From Nesterenkonia sp. Act20 (GTDB lineage: Bacteria > Actinomycetota > Actinomycetes > Actinomycetales > Micrococcaceae): 64,000 nucleotides of DNA. The stretch is taken from NCBI RefSeq assembly GCF_019173455.1, contig NZ_JADPQH010000001.1, positions 248,001-312,000 of the forward strand, written 5' to 3'. Under the pieces are notes generated by a model. The model ran no database searches, was not told the DNA's origin, and was given only the letters and a program-made list of their open reading frames with translations. Positions 44,586 through 53,978 of the stretch are shown here, in pieces (position 1 is the stretch's first letter; each line of letters begins with the position of its first letter). The position numbers and the translations under genes are program-made.

Positions 44586-45214
44586 TGCTGAACCGTCATG
44601 CCCGCGCATTCTTCAGCGGCTTGTTCACTCCCATCGCGAAGGCGCTGCTGGGCATCGGTATGACTCCTAATATGGTCACCGTCATCGGCACCATCGGCGT
44701 CAGTCTCGGTGCGCTGGTCTTCTACCCGATGGGGGAGCTGTTCTGGGGAACCGTGTTCATCACGGTCTTCGTGTTCTCCGACCTGATCGATGGTCTGATG
44801 GCTCGATTGAGCGGCCGAGGCTCCGTGCTGGGCGGCTTCCTGGATTCCAGTCTTGACCGTGTGCAGGACGGGGCGGTGTTTCTCGGTCTGCTCATCTGGT
44901 TCTTCACCGGCGGTGAGAGCATCTGGTTGGGCATCGCCGCGGGACTGTGCCTGCTCACCGGCAACCTCGTGTCCTATGTGCGGGCCAAGGCCGAGTCGCT
45001 GGGCTACACCGCCGACGTCGGAATCGCTGAACGCTCGGAACGCATGGTGCTGACCCTGGTCTTCACCGGATTCACCGGGCTCGGTCTGCATCCAGGAGTG
45101 CTTCTGGTGGTGCTGACGCTGCTGGCCGTCGCCTCCGTGGTCACCATCGTCCAGCGATTCCGCACCGTGATCGCCCAGACCGCAGCGGCTGGCTCAGGCG
45201 ACGGGGGAGTGTGA
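44585..45214 (+). CDS. pgsA: Phosphatidylinositol phosphate synthase (CDP-alcohol phosphatidyltransferase)
   Basis: The 209-residue membrane enzyme has about six hydrophobic segments and the full CDP-alcohol motif D-x2-D-G-x2-A-R-x8-G-x3-D-x3-D (from DLIDGLMARLSGRG to GFLDSSLDR, about 64-91). In Actinobacteria this position after thrS-HIT holds the synthase that joins CDP-diacylglycerol to inositol 1-phosphate. ATG 44585 overlaps the HIT stop (TGATG). The acyltransferase and pimA mannosyltransferase that usually follow are absent here. Confidence 0.92.
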   Translation: MLNRHARAFFSGLFTPIAKALLGIGMTPNMVTVIGTIGVSLGALVFYPMGELFWGTVFITVFVFSDLIDGLMARLSGRGSVLGGFLDSSLDRVQDGAVFLGLLIWFFTGGESIWLGIAAGLCLLTGNLVSYVRAKAESLGYTADVGIAERSERMVLTLVFTGFTGLGLHPGVLLVVLTLLAVASVVTIVQRFRTVIAQTAAAGSGDGGV

Positions 45215-45258
45215 CAAGCACCGTGGTGCGAAGCCGCTCCTCGATCGCCGGGATTAGG

Positions 45259-45264
45259 TAGCGT
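45259..45264 (+). promoter_or_regulatory. -10 box of the DUF429 gene; leaderless GTG start predicted
   Basis: TAGCGT is followed by 7 nt and GTG 45272. No ribosome site is seen. Confidence 0.5.
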
Positions 45265-45271
45265 CGTCATC

Positions 45272-46072
45272 GTGAGCGATGAAACCATGCGGACGGCTGG
45301 AGTTGATCTGGCGGCGGAGAACAAGGGAACGGCCCTCGCCGTCATCGAATGGACCCCAGACCGTGCCCGCCTGGAGCAGCTGAGGCTCGATGTCGACGAC
45401 GCGGAGATCACAGAGGCCGCAGCAGATGTCGCCACGATCGGCATCGATTGCGCCTTCGGCTGGCCCGATGAATTCGTCGGGTTCGTCGCGGACCACGCCA
45501 ACCTCGCTCAGCCTCAGAGACCCGACGGCGGCATGGCATTCAGGCGCACGCTGGCGTACCGAGAGACCGACCGGCACGTGCGCGCGCGGAGCGGACGGTG
45601 GCCGCTGAGCGTGTCCACCGACCGGATCGGCCTGACCGCGATGCGCTGCGCCGGTCTGCTGGGACGACTCGCCGAGAGCGGACTCCTCGTCGACCGGTCC
45701 GGACGCGACGGCGCCGTCGTGGAGGTCTACCCCGGCGCAACCCTGAGGGTGTGGCAGTGGGCGATGCGCGGGTATCGGACAGACCCCGAGGTGCGTCGGT
45801 CGTTGGTCCACCGGATGCGCCGGGAGGCACCCTGGTTCGAGCTGGGCGAGCGCGCGGAGCTGATGGTGGAGTCCACCGACGCCTTCGACGCCGTCGTGGC
45901 TGCCCTGGCGGCGCGGGCCGCGGCGACCGGACGGTACGAACCCCCACCCGCAGAGCACCAGGAGCGGGCTGAGCGAGAGGGCTGGATCATCCTGCCCTCC
46001 TGCCCGCTGGGGGAGCTGCTCTCCTGGCCTTCCAGCGCGCCACCGGCCCGAGAGACGAGGACCGCGCGGTAG
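45272..46072 (+). CDS. DUF429 domain-containing protein
   Basis: The 266-residue protein opens with the DUF429 pattern TAGVDLAAENKGTALAVIEW and has IGIDCAFGWPDEFVGFV, MAFRRTLAYRETDRHVR, VVEVYPGATLRVWQWA and the C-terminal STDAFDAVVAALAARAAATG followed by a Gly-Trp-Ile-Ile-Leu-Pro end. The spaced Asp/Glu residues suggest an RNase H-like fold, as others have proposed for DUF429; no activity is established. It starts 58 bp after pgsA from its own leaderless-type promoter. Confidence 0.82.
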   Translation: MSDETMRTAGVDLAAENKGTALAVIEWTPDRARLEQLRLDVDDAEITEAAADVATIGIDCAFGWPDEFVGFVADHANLAQPQRPDGGMAFRRTLAYRETDRHVRARSGRWPLSVSTDRIGLTAMRCAGLLGRLAESGLLVDRSGRDGAVVEVYPGATLRVWQWAMRGYRTDPEVRRSLVHRMRREAPWFELGERAELMVESTDAFDAVVAALAARAAATGRYEPPPAEHQERAEREGWIILPSCPLGELLSWPSSAPPARETRTAR

Positions 46073-46111
46073 ACGCGTTCCTCAGCAGGGTCGATCGCGG
46101 CGCGGCCCGGG

Positions 46112-48271
46112 TCAGGCCTCCGCAAGGCCCAACTGACGCAGCAGGGCGTCCATAGAAGGGTCCCTGCCGAAGGTGATCCGGTAGGACTCCAGCGGATCGC
46201 GCGTATTGCCTCGCGCCAGGAGCTCCCGGCGCACGTGGGAGCCGGCCGCGGCCACGGCCTCGCTGCGCTGCTGTCCCTGCCTTCGGGCCAGCTGTTCGCG
46301 ATACCACTCGGAGGCATCGGCGGCGAGCACCTGCGCCCACAGATACGAATAGTATCCAGCCGCATAGCTGGAACCCGCGAAGATGTGCTTGAAGAATCCG
46401 ATTCCGTAGCGCGGTGGCACCAGCGGGTGATCGAGTCCCCAGGCTCCCAGTGCCGACGCGGAGAATGCCTCGGGGTCCGAAGCGGCGGTCTCCGCCTCCT
46501 CTACCGAGAGTGTGTGCCACGCGAGGTCCAGCACCACGGCCGCTGCGTGCTCCACCGTGCTGAACCCCTTGCCCCAGAGCTCCTGTGCCGTGGGCTGCTG
46601 ACCGGGCCCGGCAAGACCAGCGCTGAGCTCTTGGAAGATCTCGTTCACCTGGGAGGGGAACTCGACATTGTCTCGGGGCACGGCGGTCCCGGAGAGCTCC
46701 TCGAACTCTGACTCCGCAAGCAGTCCGTGCAGGGCGTGGCCGAACTCGTGGAAGAGGGTGCGCATGGCTGAGGGCCCCAGGGCAGTCCGCTCTCCCACGG
46801 CAGGGGCGGTGATGTTCAGCGCGTTGATCACCACCGGTGCGGACCCCGTCAACGTGGACGCCACGGAGAAGGAGTTCATCCAGGCTCCTCCTGACTTGCT
46901 CGGCCGGGCGTAGAGGTCGAGCAGGAACAGCCCGATCCCTGAACCGGGGCGCTGCTCTGCAGAGCTTTCGAAGACCTCGAAGCTGCGCGCTTCGGGGGCA
47001 AAGTCGGGCAGGTCCTCGCGTTCGACCACCGTGATCCCATAGAGCTGGGAGGCGGCGTCGAAGACCTGATGCAGTGCCTGCTCCAGAGGGACATCCCGCC
47101 TCTGCTCTGCGTCGGGTCCGGGGCCTACTCCGGTGGCCCCGGCCGCGGTCCGCTCGCGCTTCGCCAGCGCTGCGATGCCGAAGCTGATGTCCCAGGGTCG
47201 GAGACCTGCCGGCTCGTCCGGATCGGAGGCCTCGACGACCCCGGAATCGCGCAGAGCCTGGATCTCGGTGTCCAGGCGAGCCAGGGCACCCGTCACGATG
47301 GTCGTGAGCATCCTCTCGATGCTGGCGCGGTCGGGTGCCGTGCGTGCGGGCAGGACGCTGTCGAGGTGATGCTCGAAGCCCAGGAGTCGGGAGCGGCGGG
47401 CCCGCAGCACGGCGATGTGCGCCCCGATCTGGCTCGTCGTGCGTCCCTCGTCGTCGGTCAAGGTGCCCCGTGACACGGAGGCCTCGTGCAGCCGACGGCG
47501 TGCAGAGCGCCTGGTCATCCGCTCCAGCGGGCTCTGCTGCACCGGCAGTGTCAGACTCAGCAGAGCTCCGTGGGCGTGACCGGCGTCCCGGGCCGCGGCC
47601 TGCGCGGCTACTGACTCCGCAGCGTCCAGTCCGTCGAGCTCCGCGGGATCGGAGAAGAAGACGGCTGCGGCTTCGGCCTCGCGGCGCTGAAGCTGCTCAT
47701 AGGCAGTCTCGGCGGCGCCGAGCTCGAGGTTCAGCGCCCGGAGCTGCTCCTGGGCGGCCTCGCCGAGTCCCGCTCCCGCTGCGCGCGCCTCGTCGAGGAC
47801 ATGGTGCAGCATCCTTCGCTGTTCCCCCGTGGCACTCGTCTCACCCCGAGCCACCGCCGACTGCAGTGCGTGAAGACGCCCATAGAGACCCTCGTGCATG
47901 GCCAGCCAGTCGCGGTGCGCCGCCGTGCGCGCAGTGATCTCCCGCTGCACCTCCTGCCGCGCCGGCGTCGCATGGACCGAGAACATGCAGGAGAAGGCAC
48001 GTTCGACCCGAGAGAGGAGTTCATGTGAGCGGCCCAGCGGGTGCAGCACGGTGGACACCTCAGCGGGGGCGGGGTCCCCCGCGATTTCCTCCACGGCCGC
48101 GCGCTGAGCGTCGATTCCGGCCTCAAGCGCGGGCAGCCAGTGCTCGTCCCGGATCTGGTCGAGGTCGGTGAGTCCGTAGTCGAGCGTCCCCTCCCGGAGC
48201 AGGGGATTGCCTCCCCCTGATGACGTGATCCTGGGCACCTGCGCGTGCGCCGATGGCTCGGTGCGCTCCAC
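46112..48271 (-). CDS. M3-family zinc metallopeptidase (oligopeptidase A / Dcp-like)
   Basis: The 719-residue cytosolic-type enzyme has the zinc site HEFGH at about 508-512 ([23 protein letters not shown]), then [13 protein letters not shown] supplying the third ligand Glu/Gln region, and [23 protein letters not shown] of the M3A group. It trims oligopeptides and may remove C-terminal dipeptides or degrade signal peptides. GTG 48271 is used because an in-frame TGA lies two codons upstream. It converges on DUF429 (39 bp apart) and is divergent from yebC. Confidence 0.93.
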   Translation of the reverse strand: MERTEPSAHAQVPRITSSGGGNPLLREGTLDYGLTDLDQIRDEHWLPALEAGIDAQRAAVEEIAGDPAPAEVSTVLHPLGRSHELLSRVERAFSCMFSVHATPARQEVQREITARTAAHRDWLAMHEGLYGRLHALQSAVARGETSATGEQRRMLHHVLDEARAAGAGLGEAAQEQLRALNLELGAAETAYEQLQRREAEAAAVFFSDPAELDGLDAAESVAAQAAARDAGHAHGALLSLTLPVQQSPLERMTRRSARRRLHEASVSRGTLTDDEGRTTSQIGAHIAVLRARRSRLLGFEHHLDSVLPARTAPDRASIERMLTTIVTGALARLDTEIQALRDSGVVEASDPDEPAGLRPWDISFGIAALAKRERTAAGATGVGPGPDAEQRRDVPLEQALHQVFDAASQLYGITVVEREDLPDFAPEARSFEVFESSAEQRPGSGIGLFLLDLYARPSKSGGAWMNSFSVASTLTGSAPVVINALNITAPAVGERTALGPSAMRTLFHEFGHALHGLLAESEFEELSGTAVPRDNVEFPSQVNEIFQELSAGLAGPGQQPTAQELWGKGFSTVEHAAAVVLDLAWHTLSVEEAETAASDPEAFSASALGAWGLDHPLVPPRYGIGFFKHIFAGSSYAAGYYSYLWAQVLAADASEWYREQLARRQGQQRSEAVAAAGSHVRRELLARGNTRDPLESYRITFGRDPSMDALLRQLGLAEA

Positions 48272-48374
48272 GTGTCACCACGTCCTCTCCGATAGGCTGG
48301 TGGCAAGACTATATGACGGTTGCCGCGTGCAACTGTTTTCCGTGAACGTTGCGATCTCATCCCCAAGGAGAACT

Positions 48375-49133
48375 ATGGCCGGCCATTCCAAATGGGCCAA
48401 CACGAAGCACCGCAAGGCCGCCGTCGATGCCAAGCGCGCCAAGCTCAATGCCCGCTATATCAAGCAGATTGAGGTGGCCGCACGCAACGGGGGCCCCGAT
48501 ATGGCCGGCAACCCGGGTCTTGATCTCGCGGTGTCCAAGGCGAAGAAGAACTCCGTGCCCAACGACAACATCGACCGGGCCATCAAGCGCGGAGCGGGTC
48601 TCACCGGTGACAGCGTGGAATACGAGGAGATCACCTACGAGGTGCGCGGGCCTCAGGGCTCCGCGCTGCTGGTGGAATGCCTCACCGACAATCGCAACCG
48701 CGCGGCGGCCGAGGTGCGGACCGCGGTGACGCGTTCCGGCGGCACGGTCGCCGATCCCGGTTCGGTGGCCTACATGTTCCAGCGCAAGGGCGTGGTCGCG
48801 CTTCCCAAGCAGGAGCTCGCCGAGGATGACGTGCTCGCCGCCGTGCTGGAGGCCGGGGTCGAAGATGTCATCGAACACGTCTCCAGCTTCGAGGTGCGCT
48901 GCGAGCCGCAGGACCTCCAAGCTGTCGTGAAGGGACTTGAAGAGGCCGGCATCGAGTACGAGTCCGATGAGGTCGAGTTCATCTCCGAGGTCACCGTCGA
49001 CCTCGACGTCGACGCGGCGAAGAAGTTCTTCAAGCTCGCCGACGCGCTCGAAGACCTTGAGGACGTCCAGAACGTGCACAGCAATGCTGACCTCAGTGCC
49101 GAGACCCTTGCAGCGCTGGAGGATGAAGACTGA
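48375..49133 (+). CDS. yebC: YebC/PmpR-family regulatory protein
   Basis: The 252-residue protein carries the signature [24 protein letters not shown], then [43 protein letters not shown] and an acidic C-terminal domain ending ALEDED. Family members act as transcription regulators or, in newer work, as translation factors at poly-proline stalls. AAGGAG at 48365-48370 fixes ATG 48375. It leads the yebC-ruvC-ruvA-ruvB-yajC-secD-secF run, a conserved actinobacterial order. Confidence 0.95.
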   Translation: MAGHSKWANTKHRKAAVDAKRAKLNARYIKQIEVAARNGGPDMAGNPGLDLAVSKAKKNSVPNDNIDRAIKRGAGLTGDSVEYEEITYEVRGPQGSALLVECLTDNRNRAAAEVRTAVTRSGGTVADPGSVAYMFQRKGVVALPKQELAEDDVLAAVLEAGVEDVIEHVSSFEVRCEPQDLQAVVKGLEEAGIEYESDEVEFISEVTVDLDVDAAKKFFKLADALEDLEDVQNVHSNADLSAETLAALEDED

Positions 49134-49187
49134 TGCGGCGGAGTCACAGGAGCGAATGAGGCAGCGTGTGAGGCAGGGAGGACGGGC

Positions 49188-49910
49188 ATGAGTCAGTCCG
49201 CTGCGGTCTCTGGGACCGCGGGGACGTCTCGGACGGCACAGCGGATCCTGGGAGTGGATCCTGGGCTGACGCGCTGCGGCTTCGCAGTGGTGGAGATGAA
49301 CCTCAACCGGACCGGCGCCTCGCTGCATGTGGAGGTCACGGGCACCCAGGCCAGTCAGGATCTCGCCGAGCGGATCCTGAGCATCCAGCGTGCGGCCGAA
49401 GTGCTCCTGGACCGCTTCGCCCCGGATGTGCTGGCCATCGAACGTGTATTCGCCTCGAACAACGCGCCGACCGTCGTGGCCACGGCGCAGGCCTCCGGGG
49501 TCATCATCGCGGCTGCGGCGGCACGTGGCATCCCGGTGGCCTGGCACACTCCGTCTGAGGTCAAGGCCGCCGTCACCGATGATGGAAACGCAGATAAGCA
49601 GGCCGTGGCGCGCATGGTCCAGCGGATCCTCAAGCTCCCCGGGCTGCCCAAGCCGGTGGACGCGACAGACGCGTACGCGGTCGCCATCTGCCACGGCTGG
49701 CGCTCCGGCATCGGCGCGCGCTTCAACATGTCCGCCGGAACCCAGACCCACCAGGGTGCCAGCACGGCCCTGCAGCGCGCACAAGCCGCGGCCGCGGAGA
49801 AAAGCTCAGCCGCGAAGGGTTCAGCGACCAGAGGCCCCGGGCGGTCGGGCTATGATCAGCTGACCCCCGCCCAGCGCGCCTGGATGGCAGCCGAGAAACG
49901 GGCGCGCTAG
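49188..49910 (+). CDS. ruvC: Crossover junction endodeoxyribonuclease RuvC
   Basis: The 240-residue Holliday-junction resolvase has four acidic catalytic positions: Asp in LGVDPGLTRCGFAVV (about 26), Glu in LAIERVFASNNAPTVVATAQASGV (about 86), and the pair near KPVDATDAYAVAICHGW (Asp about 161/164). It is longer than the 160-190 residues usual for RuvC. There are 20 extra N-terminal residues and a basic Ala/Ser/Gly-rich tail of about 60 residues after RFNMSAG. GGGAGG before ATG 49188 supports the start. Confidence 0.95.
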   Translation: MSQSAAVSGTAGTSRTAQRILGVDPGLTRCGFAVVEMNLNRTGASLHVEVTGTQASQDLAERILSIQRAAEVLLDRFAPDVLAIERVFASNNAPTVVATAQASGVIIAAAAARGIPVAWHTPSEVKAAVTDDGNADKQAVARMVQRILKLPGLPKPVDATDAYAVAICHGWRSGIGARFNMSAGTQTHQGASTALQRAQAAAAEKSSAAKGSATRGPGRSGYDQLTPAQRAWMAAEKRAR

Positions 49911-49915
49911 AGTGT

Positions 49916-49931
49916 TCGAATACATGTTCTA
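49916..49931. promoter_or_regulatory. LexA (SOS) box between ruvC and ruvA
   Basis: TCGAAT-ACAT-GTTCTA matches the actinobacterial LexA operator TCGAAC-N4-GTTCGA at ten of twelve half-site bases. It lies 5 bp after the ruvC stop and 63 bp before the ruvA ATG. I saw no such box before ruvC or yebC. Confidence 0.75.
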
Positions 49932-49993
49932 GTCATGACGGGGGTCCGCTCCTGGCATGCGACCAGTCGCCAGGGGCGACGGTGAGGTGAGTA

Positions 49994-50608
49994 ATGATCT
50001 CTTCCATCCGGGGCGACGTGCTCCACATCGGCGCCGACCACGCAGTGGTCGAGGTCTCCGGATTCGGGCTGCACGTCTCCGCGACCCCCAAGACTCTCGG
50101 CGACCTGCGCCCCGGGACCGAAGCCAAGCTGCATACCAGCTTCGTGCCCCGACAGGACGATGCCCCGCTGCTCTTCGGCTTCTCCGAGCTCGCCGAGCGC
50201 GTCATCTTCACCACCCTGGTCGCGATCTCCGGCATCGGTCCACGGATGGCCCTGGCGGTGCTCGCCGTGCACACTCCTGCGGAGGTCCACCGTGCCATCG
50301 CCGAATCCGACACCGCGGCGTTCACCAAGGTGCCCGGGATCGGCAAGAAGACCGCGCAACGGATCCTGCTGGAACTGGCGGGGAAGCTGGTGATCGACCA
50401 GCCCGAAGCTCCGGAAGGAGCCTCCACCGGCCCGGCCGAGCCTGAGGTCGCCGCGCAGGTCCGTGAGGCGCTCGTCTCGCTGGGCTGGATCGAGCGCGAC
50501 GCCAGGACTGCAGTGGAGAAGCTTCTCGTCGCGGAGCCCGAGCTGGCGCAGGCCGATGTGAGCACCGTGCTGCGGCAGGCGCTGCGCAGCCTGGGAGGTG
50601 CCCGGTGA
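49994..50608 (+). CDS. ruvA: Holliday junction branch migration protein RuvA
   Basis: The 204-residue protein has an OB domain ([32 protein letters not shown]), two helix-hairpin-helix motifs ([20 protein letters not shown] and [19 protein letters not shown]) and a C-terminal RuvB-binding domain ([25 protein letters not shown]). It tetramerises on four-way junctions and loads RuvB. The GGTGAGG region before ATG 49994 is the ribosome site. It overlaps ruvB by 4 bp (GTGA). A LexA-like box upstream suggests SOS induction of ruvAB. Confidence 0.96.
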   Translation: MISSIRGDVLHIGADHAVVEVSGFGLHVSATPKTLGDLRPGTEAKLHTSFVPRQDDAPLLFGFSELAERVIFTTLVAISGIGPRMALAVLAVHTPAEVHRAIAESDTAAFTKVPGIGKKTAQRILLELAGKLVIDQPEAPEGASTGPAEPEVAAQVREALVSLGWIERDARTAVEKLLVAEPELAQADVSTVLRQALRSLGGAR

Positions 50609-51639
50609 GCACCGACGGACCCCGCGAACTGCTCGGCGGCTCGTCGATGACCGAGGAGCGAGCCATGGAGGCCGCCCTGCGCCCGAAGGCGCTCAGCGAC
50701 TTCGTGGGGCAGCAGACGGTGCGCCGTCAGCTCTCACTCGTGCTGGAATCTTCGCGCATGCGCGGCACGGCCTCGGATCACGTGCTGCTCTCCGGCCCTC
50801 CTGGCCTCGGCAAGACCACGCTGGCGATGATCATCGCGGCGGAGATGAACGCAGCCCTGCGGATCAGCTCCGGTCCAGCGATCCAGCACGCAGGCGACCT
50901 CGCTGCGATCCTGTCCTCGCTGACCGAGGGGGAGGTCCTCTTCGTCGACGAGATTCACCGCATGTCGCGGCCCGCCGAGGAGCTGCTCTATATGGCGATG
51001 GAGGACTTTCGCGTCGATGTCATCGTGGGCAAAGGGGCCGGAGCGACCTCCATCCCGTTGGAGCTTCCTCCGTTCACCCTGGTCGGGGCGACGACGCGGG
51101 CCGGACTGCTCCCGGGTCCGCTGCGGGACCGGTTCGGGTTCACCGGGCACCTGGAGTTCTACAGCGAGCACGAGCTGGAGCTGGTGCTGCGCAGGTCCTC
51201 AGTGATGCTTGACATGAACGTCGCCGGGGCGGGCTTCGCCGAGATCGCCTCGCGCTCCCGCGGAACCCCGCGCATCGCGAATCGGCTTCTTCGTCGGGTG
51301 CGTGACTGGGCCCTCGTGCACGGGGTGCATGAGGTCGATCAGGCCACCGCCGCGGCCGCGCTGGAGATGTATGAGGTCGACGAGCGCGGCCTCGACCGCC
51401 TGGACCGCTCGGTCCTGGAGGCACTATGCCTCAAGTTCAAGGGCGGTCCGGTGGGCCTGTCCACTCTGGCGGTGCTGGTGGGGGAGGAGACCGAGACCGT
51501 GGAGACGGTGGCGGAACCCTATCTGGTCCGCGAAGGGCTGCTTGCGCGCACGCCTCGAGGACGCGTCGCCACCGATGACGCGTGGCGGCATCTCGGGCTG
51601 ACTCCGCCGGAGCGTCACCCTGATAGTCTGTCGGGTTGA
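50605..51639 (+). CDS. ruvB: Holliday junction branch migration DNA helicase RuvB
   Basis: The 344-residue AAA+ motor has [25 protein letters not shown], Walker [22 protein letters not shown] (about 60), Walker [26 protein letters not shown], sensor 1 [20 protein letters not shown] with the Arg finger, and the winged-helix C-terminus ([36 protein letters not shown]). It pumps DNA through RuvA at junctions. The start is GTG 50605, overlapping the ruvA stop. Confidence 0.97.
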   Translation: MSTDGPRELLGGSSMTEERAMEAALRPKALSDFVGQQTVRRQLSLVLESSRMRGTASDHVLLSGPPGLGKTTLAMIIAAEMNAALRISSGPAIQHAGDLAAILSSLTEGEVLFVDEIHRMSRPAEELLYMAMEDFRVDVIVGKGAGATSIPLELPPFTLVGATTRAGLLPGPLRDRFGFTGHLEFYSEHELELVLRRSSVMLDMNVAGAGFAEIASRSRGTPRIANRLLRRVRDWALVHGVHEVDQATAAAALEMYEVDERGLDRLDRSVLEALCLKFKGGPVGLSTLAVLVGEETETVETVAEPYLVREGLLARTPRGRVATDDAWRHLGLTPPERHPDSLSG

Positions 51640-51703
51640 ATGCCCGGCCAGGTCCAGCAGCGGTTGAGCCGCAGTCCTGGCAGGCACCTCCCGCGACGAG
51701 AGA

Positions 51704-52057
51704 TTGGCCCGATCTGTGAACGCTCTGCTCCCTTACGCCCAGGTCCTCGCATCTGAAGGCACCGGCTCAGCCCCCGGTTTCGATCCGGTGCTGCTGATCA
51801 TGATCGCCATCCTGGTGATCTTCATGGTGCTGACCTTCCGCCGCGGAAAGAAGCTGCGCGACGAGCAGTCCAAGGCGCGAGGCGGCGCCGTGGTCGGTGC
51901 CCAGGTCGTCACCGCCGGAGGAATGGTCGGCACAGTGGTCTCCCGTGATGAGGAGGCCCAGCGAGTGACCCTCGAGTTCAGCTCCGGAGACCGGGTGGAC
52001 TTCCTCATCGGCGCCATTCAGCAGGTGGTTGAACCCGCCGCCACCACAGAGGACTGA
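51704..52057 (+). CDS. yajC: Preprotein translocase subunit YajC
   Basis: The 117-residue protein has one membrane segment (about 29-46, PVLLIMIAILVIFMVLTFRRG) and the family domain VVGAQVVTAGGMVGTVVSRDEEAQRVTLEFSSGDRVDFL. YajC is an accessory of SecDF in protein export. The start is uncertain: TTG 51704 gives this length, while GTG 51716 gives 113 residues; neither has a good ribosome site. It is followed 10 bp later by secD. Confidence 0.9.
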   Translation: MARSVNALLPYAQVLASEGTGSAPGFDPVLLIMIAILVIFMVLTFRRGKKLRDEQSKARGGAVVGAQVVTAGGMVGTVVSRDEEAQRVTLEFSSGDRVDFLIGAIQQVVEPAATTED

Positions 52058-52067
52058 TTCGCGCTCT

Positions 52068-53978
52068 ATGGCGACACGTACTCCGGCCGCTCATGCCCGC
52101 GGCGTTCTGATCGGCCTGCTCGTGCTGCTTCTCGGCATGGGCGGACTCTTGGCCTTCGCAGTGCAGGACGGCCGCGCCCAGTGGGCTCCGCTGTTGGCCC
52201 TGGACCTCGAGGGCGGCACCCAGATGGTCCTCTCTCCGCAGGTCGACGGGGGTGAAGAGATCGACGAGGAGCAGCTCCAGCAGGCGGTGGAGGTCATCCG
52301 TCAACGTGTTGACGGTTCCGGTGTGACGGAGGCTGAGATCACCACTCAGGGCGGTGAGAACGTCGTCGTGGGTCTTCCCGGTACTCCTGACGCGGAGACC
52401 CGAGAGCTCATTCAAGCCTCGGCGGACATGGAGTTCCGTCCCGTTCTCCGGGCCGAACAGGACATGGCATTCCTGGAGGAGCTCCTCGCAGAGGAGGAAG
52501 ATCTCTCCGAGGAGGACGCCGAAGCTCTCGAGGAGCAGCTCGACGGCACCGAGGAAGAGGAGCAGGCGCAGCCTGAGGACTTCGAGGAGCCCACCGCTGA
52601 GCCCGAAAACGGCTCGGATCCTAACTGGATCACTCCCCAGGTCGCAGCGGACTTCGCCAACTTCGAATGCAGCAGCGAGATCAGCCTTGAAGATCGAGCA
52701 GAATCCTCGCCGGATGAACCACTGGTCTCCTGCGACCCCGAGAGCGGCATGAAGTATCTGCTGGGACCGGTGGCGGTACCCGGCACCAACATCGAAGACT
52801 CCAGCTTCGGCATGGAGCAGTCCGGGGCCGGTCAGTCCACCGGGCGATGGGCCGTGACGATCAACTTCGACGCCGAGGGCACCGAAGCCTTCAGCGACAC
52901 GACGACCCGGCTCCTCGGCCTGGAGGCTCCGAGGAACCAGTTCGCCATCATGCTCGACGGGCAGGTCATCTCGGCACCCACCACGCAGGCCGCCATCGTC
53001 GACGGGCGTCCGCAGATCACGGGCGACTTCACCGAAGACGAGGCGCGAGGCCTCTCCGAACAGCTGCGCTACGGTTCGCTGCCGATCAGCTTCGAGATCG
53101 AGTCGGAACAGCAGATCTCCGCCACCCTCGGTGAGGAACAGCTGCGACTCGGCCTGCTCGCCGGCATCATCGGCCTGGTGCTCGTCGCGGGCTACGCCCT
53201 CTTCCAGTACCGCACGCTCGGCCTGGTCACGATCGTCTCGCTGGTCGTCGCCGGTGTCATGACCTGGTGGGCCATCGCGCTGCTGGGCTGGAGCGACGGC
53301 TACCGCCTCTCCCTGGCCGGCATCGCGGGCCTGATCGTCGCCATCGGTCTGACCGCCGATTCCTTCATCGTCTACTTCGAGCGCATCAAGGACGAGCTGC
53401 GAGAAGGCAGATCCCTTCCCGGCGCCGTCGAGGCCGGCTGGTCGCGTGCCCGACGGACGATCCTCGCCTCCAAGGCGGTCAACGTGATCGCCGCCGTCGT
53501 CCTCTATCTGGTGGCCGTCGGCAATGTGCGCGGATTCGCCTTCACTCTGGGCCTCACCGCGATCATCGACGTCATCCTGGTCTTCCTCTTCACCCACCCG
53601 CTGATGCAGCTGGTGGCTCGCAGGAAGTTCTTCGCCGCAGGGAAGAAGTTCTCTGGGCTCTCCGAGAAGGAACTCGGAGTCGACGTGCTCTACCGCGGCT
53701 CCGGGCGATTCGGGCGTCGCCAGCAGAGCGGCAGCGCCGAGACCCTCTCGCAGAGCGCTCCTGCCGCCGCCCTCGCAGGCACTTCGGCGGGCAGCCTGCC
53801 GAGCTCCCCGCTGCGGCCTTCCGCAGGCGCCGCCGGGGACGCCCGCGAGGATCGGGTCCAGGAGGTTCCGGAGATCTCCGAAAGTGAGTGGTCCCAGATG
53901 ACCATTGCCGAACGGCGTCGGGCGCGAGCCGCCGCGTCACGTCAGCAGGACACCGACGAGACCGAGGAGGGGCGCTGA
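52068..53978 (+). CDS. secD: Protein translocase subunit SecD
   Basis: The 636-residue membrane protein has a first helix (ARGVLIGLLVLLLGMGGLLAFAV), a large extracytoplasmic domain beginning with LDLEGGTQMVLSP, and a C-terminal bundle of five helices with SISFEIESEQQISATLGEEQL-like (LPISFEIESEQQ), GLIVAIGLTADSFIVYFERIKDELREGRS and FLFTHPLMQLVA. It uses the proton gradient to help draw out secreted proteins. Residues about 141-183 are an acidic insertion (Glu/Asp over half). ATG 52068 is chosen at the family N-terminus. secF overlaps the stop (TGATG). Confidence 0.95.
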   Translation: MATRTPAAHARGVLIGLLVLLLGMGGLLAFAVQDGRAQWAPLLALDLEGGTQMVLSPQVDGGEEIDEEQLQQAVEVIRQRVDGSGVTEAEITTQGGENVVVGLPGTPDAETRELIQASADMEFRPVLRAEQDMAFLEELLAEEEDLSEEDAEALEEQLDGTEEEEQAQPEDFEEPTAEPENGSDPNWITPQVAADFANFECSSEISLEDRAESSPDEPLVSCDPESGMKYLLGPVAVPGTNIEDSSFGMEQSGAGQSTGRWAVTINFDAEGTEAFSDTTTRLLGLEAPRNQFAIMLDGQVISAPTTQAAIVDGRPQITGDFTEDEARGLSEQLRYGSLPISFEIESEQQISATLGEEQLRLGLLAGIIGLVLVAGYALFQYRTLGLVTIVSLVVAGVMTWWAIALLGWSDGYRLSLAGIAGLIVAIGLTADSFIVYFERIKDELREGRSLPGAVEAGWSRARRTILASKAVNVIAAVVLYLVAVGNVRGFAFTLGLTAIIDVILVFLFTHPLMQLVARRKFFAAGKKFSGLSEKELGVDVLYRGSGRFGRRQQSGSAETLSQSAPAAALAGTSAGSLPSSPLRPSAGAAGDAREDRVQEVPEISESEWSQMTIAERRRARAAASRQQDTDETEEGR

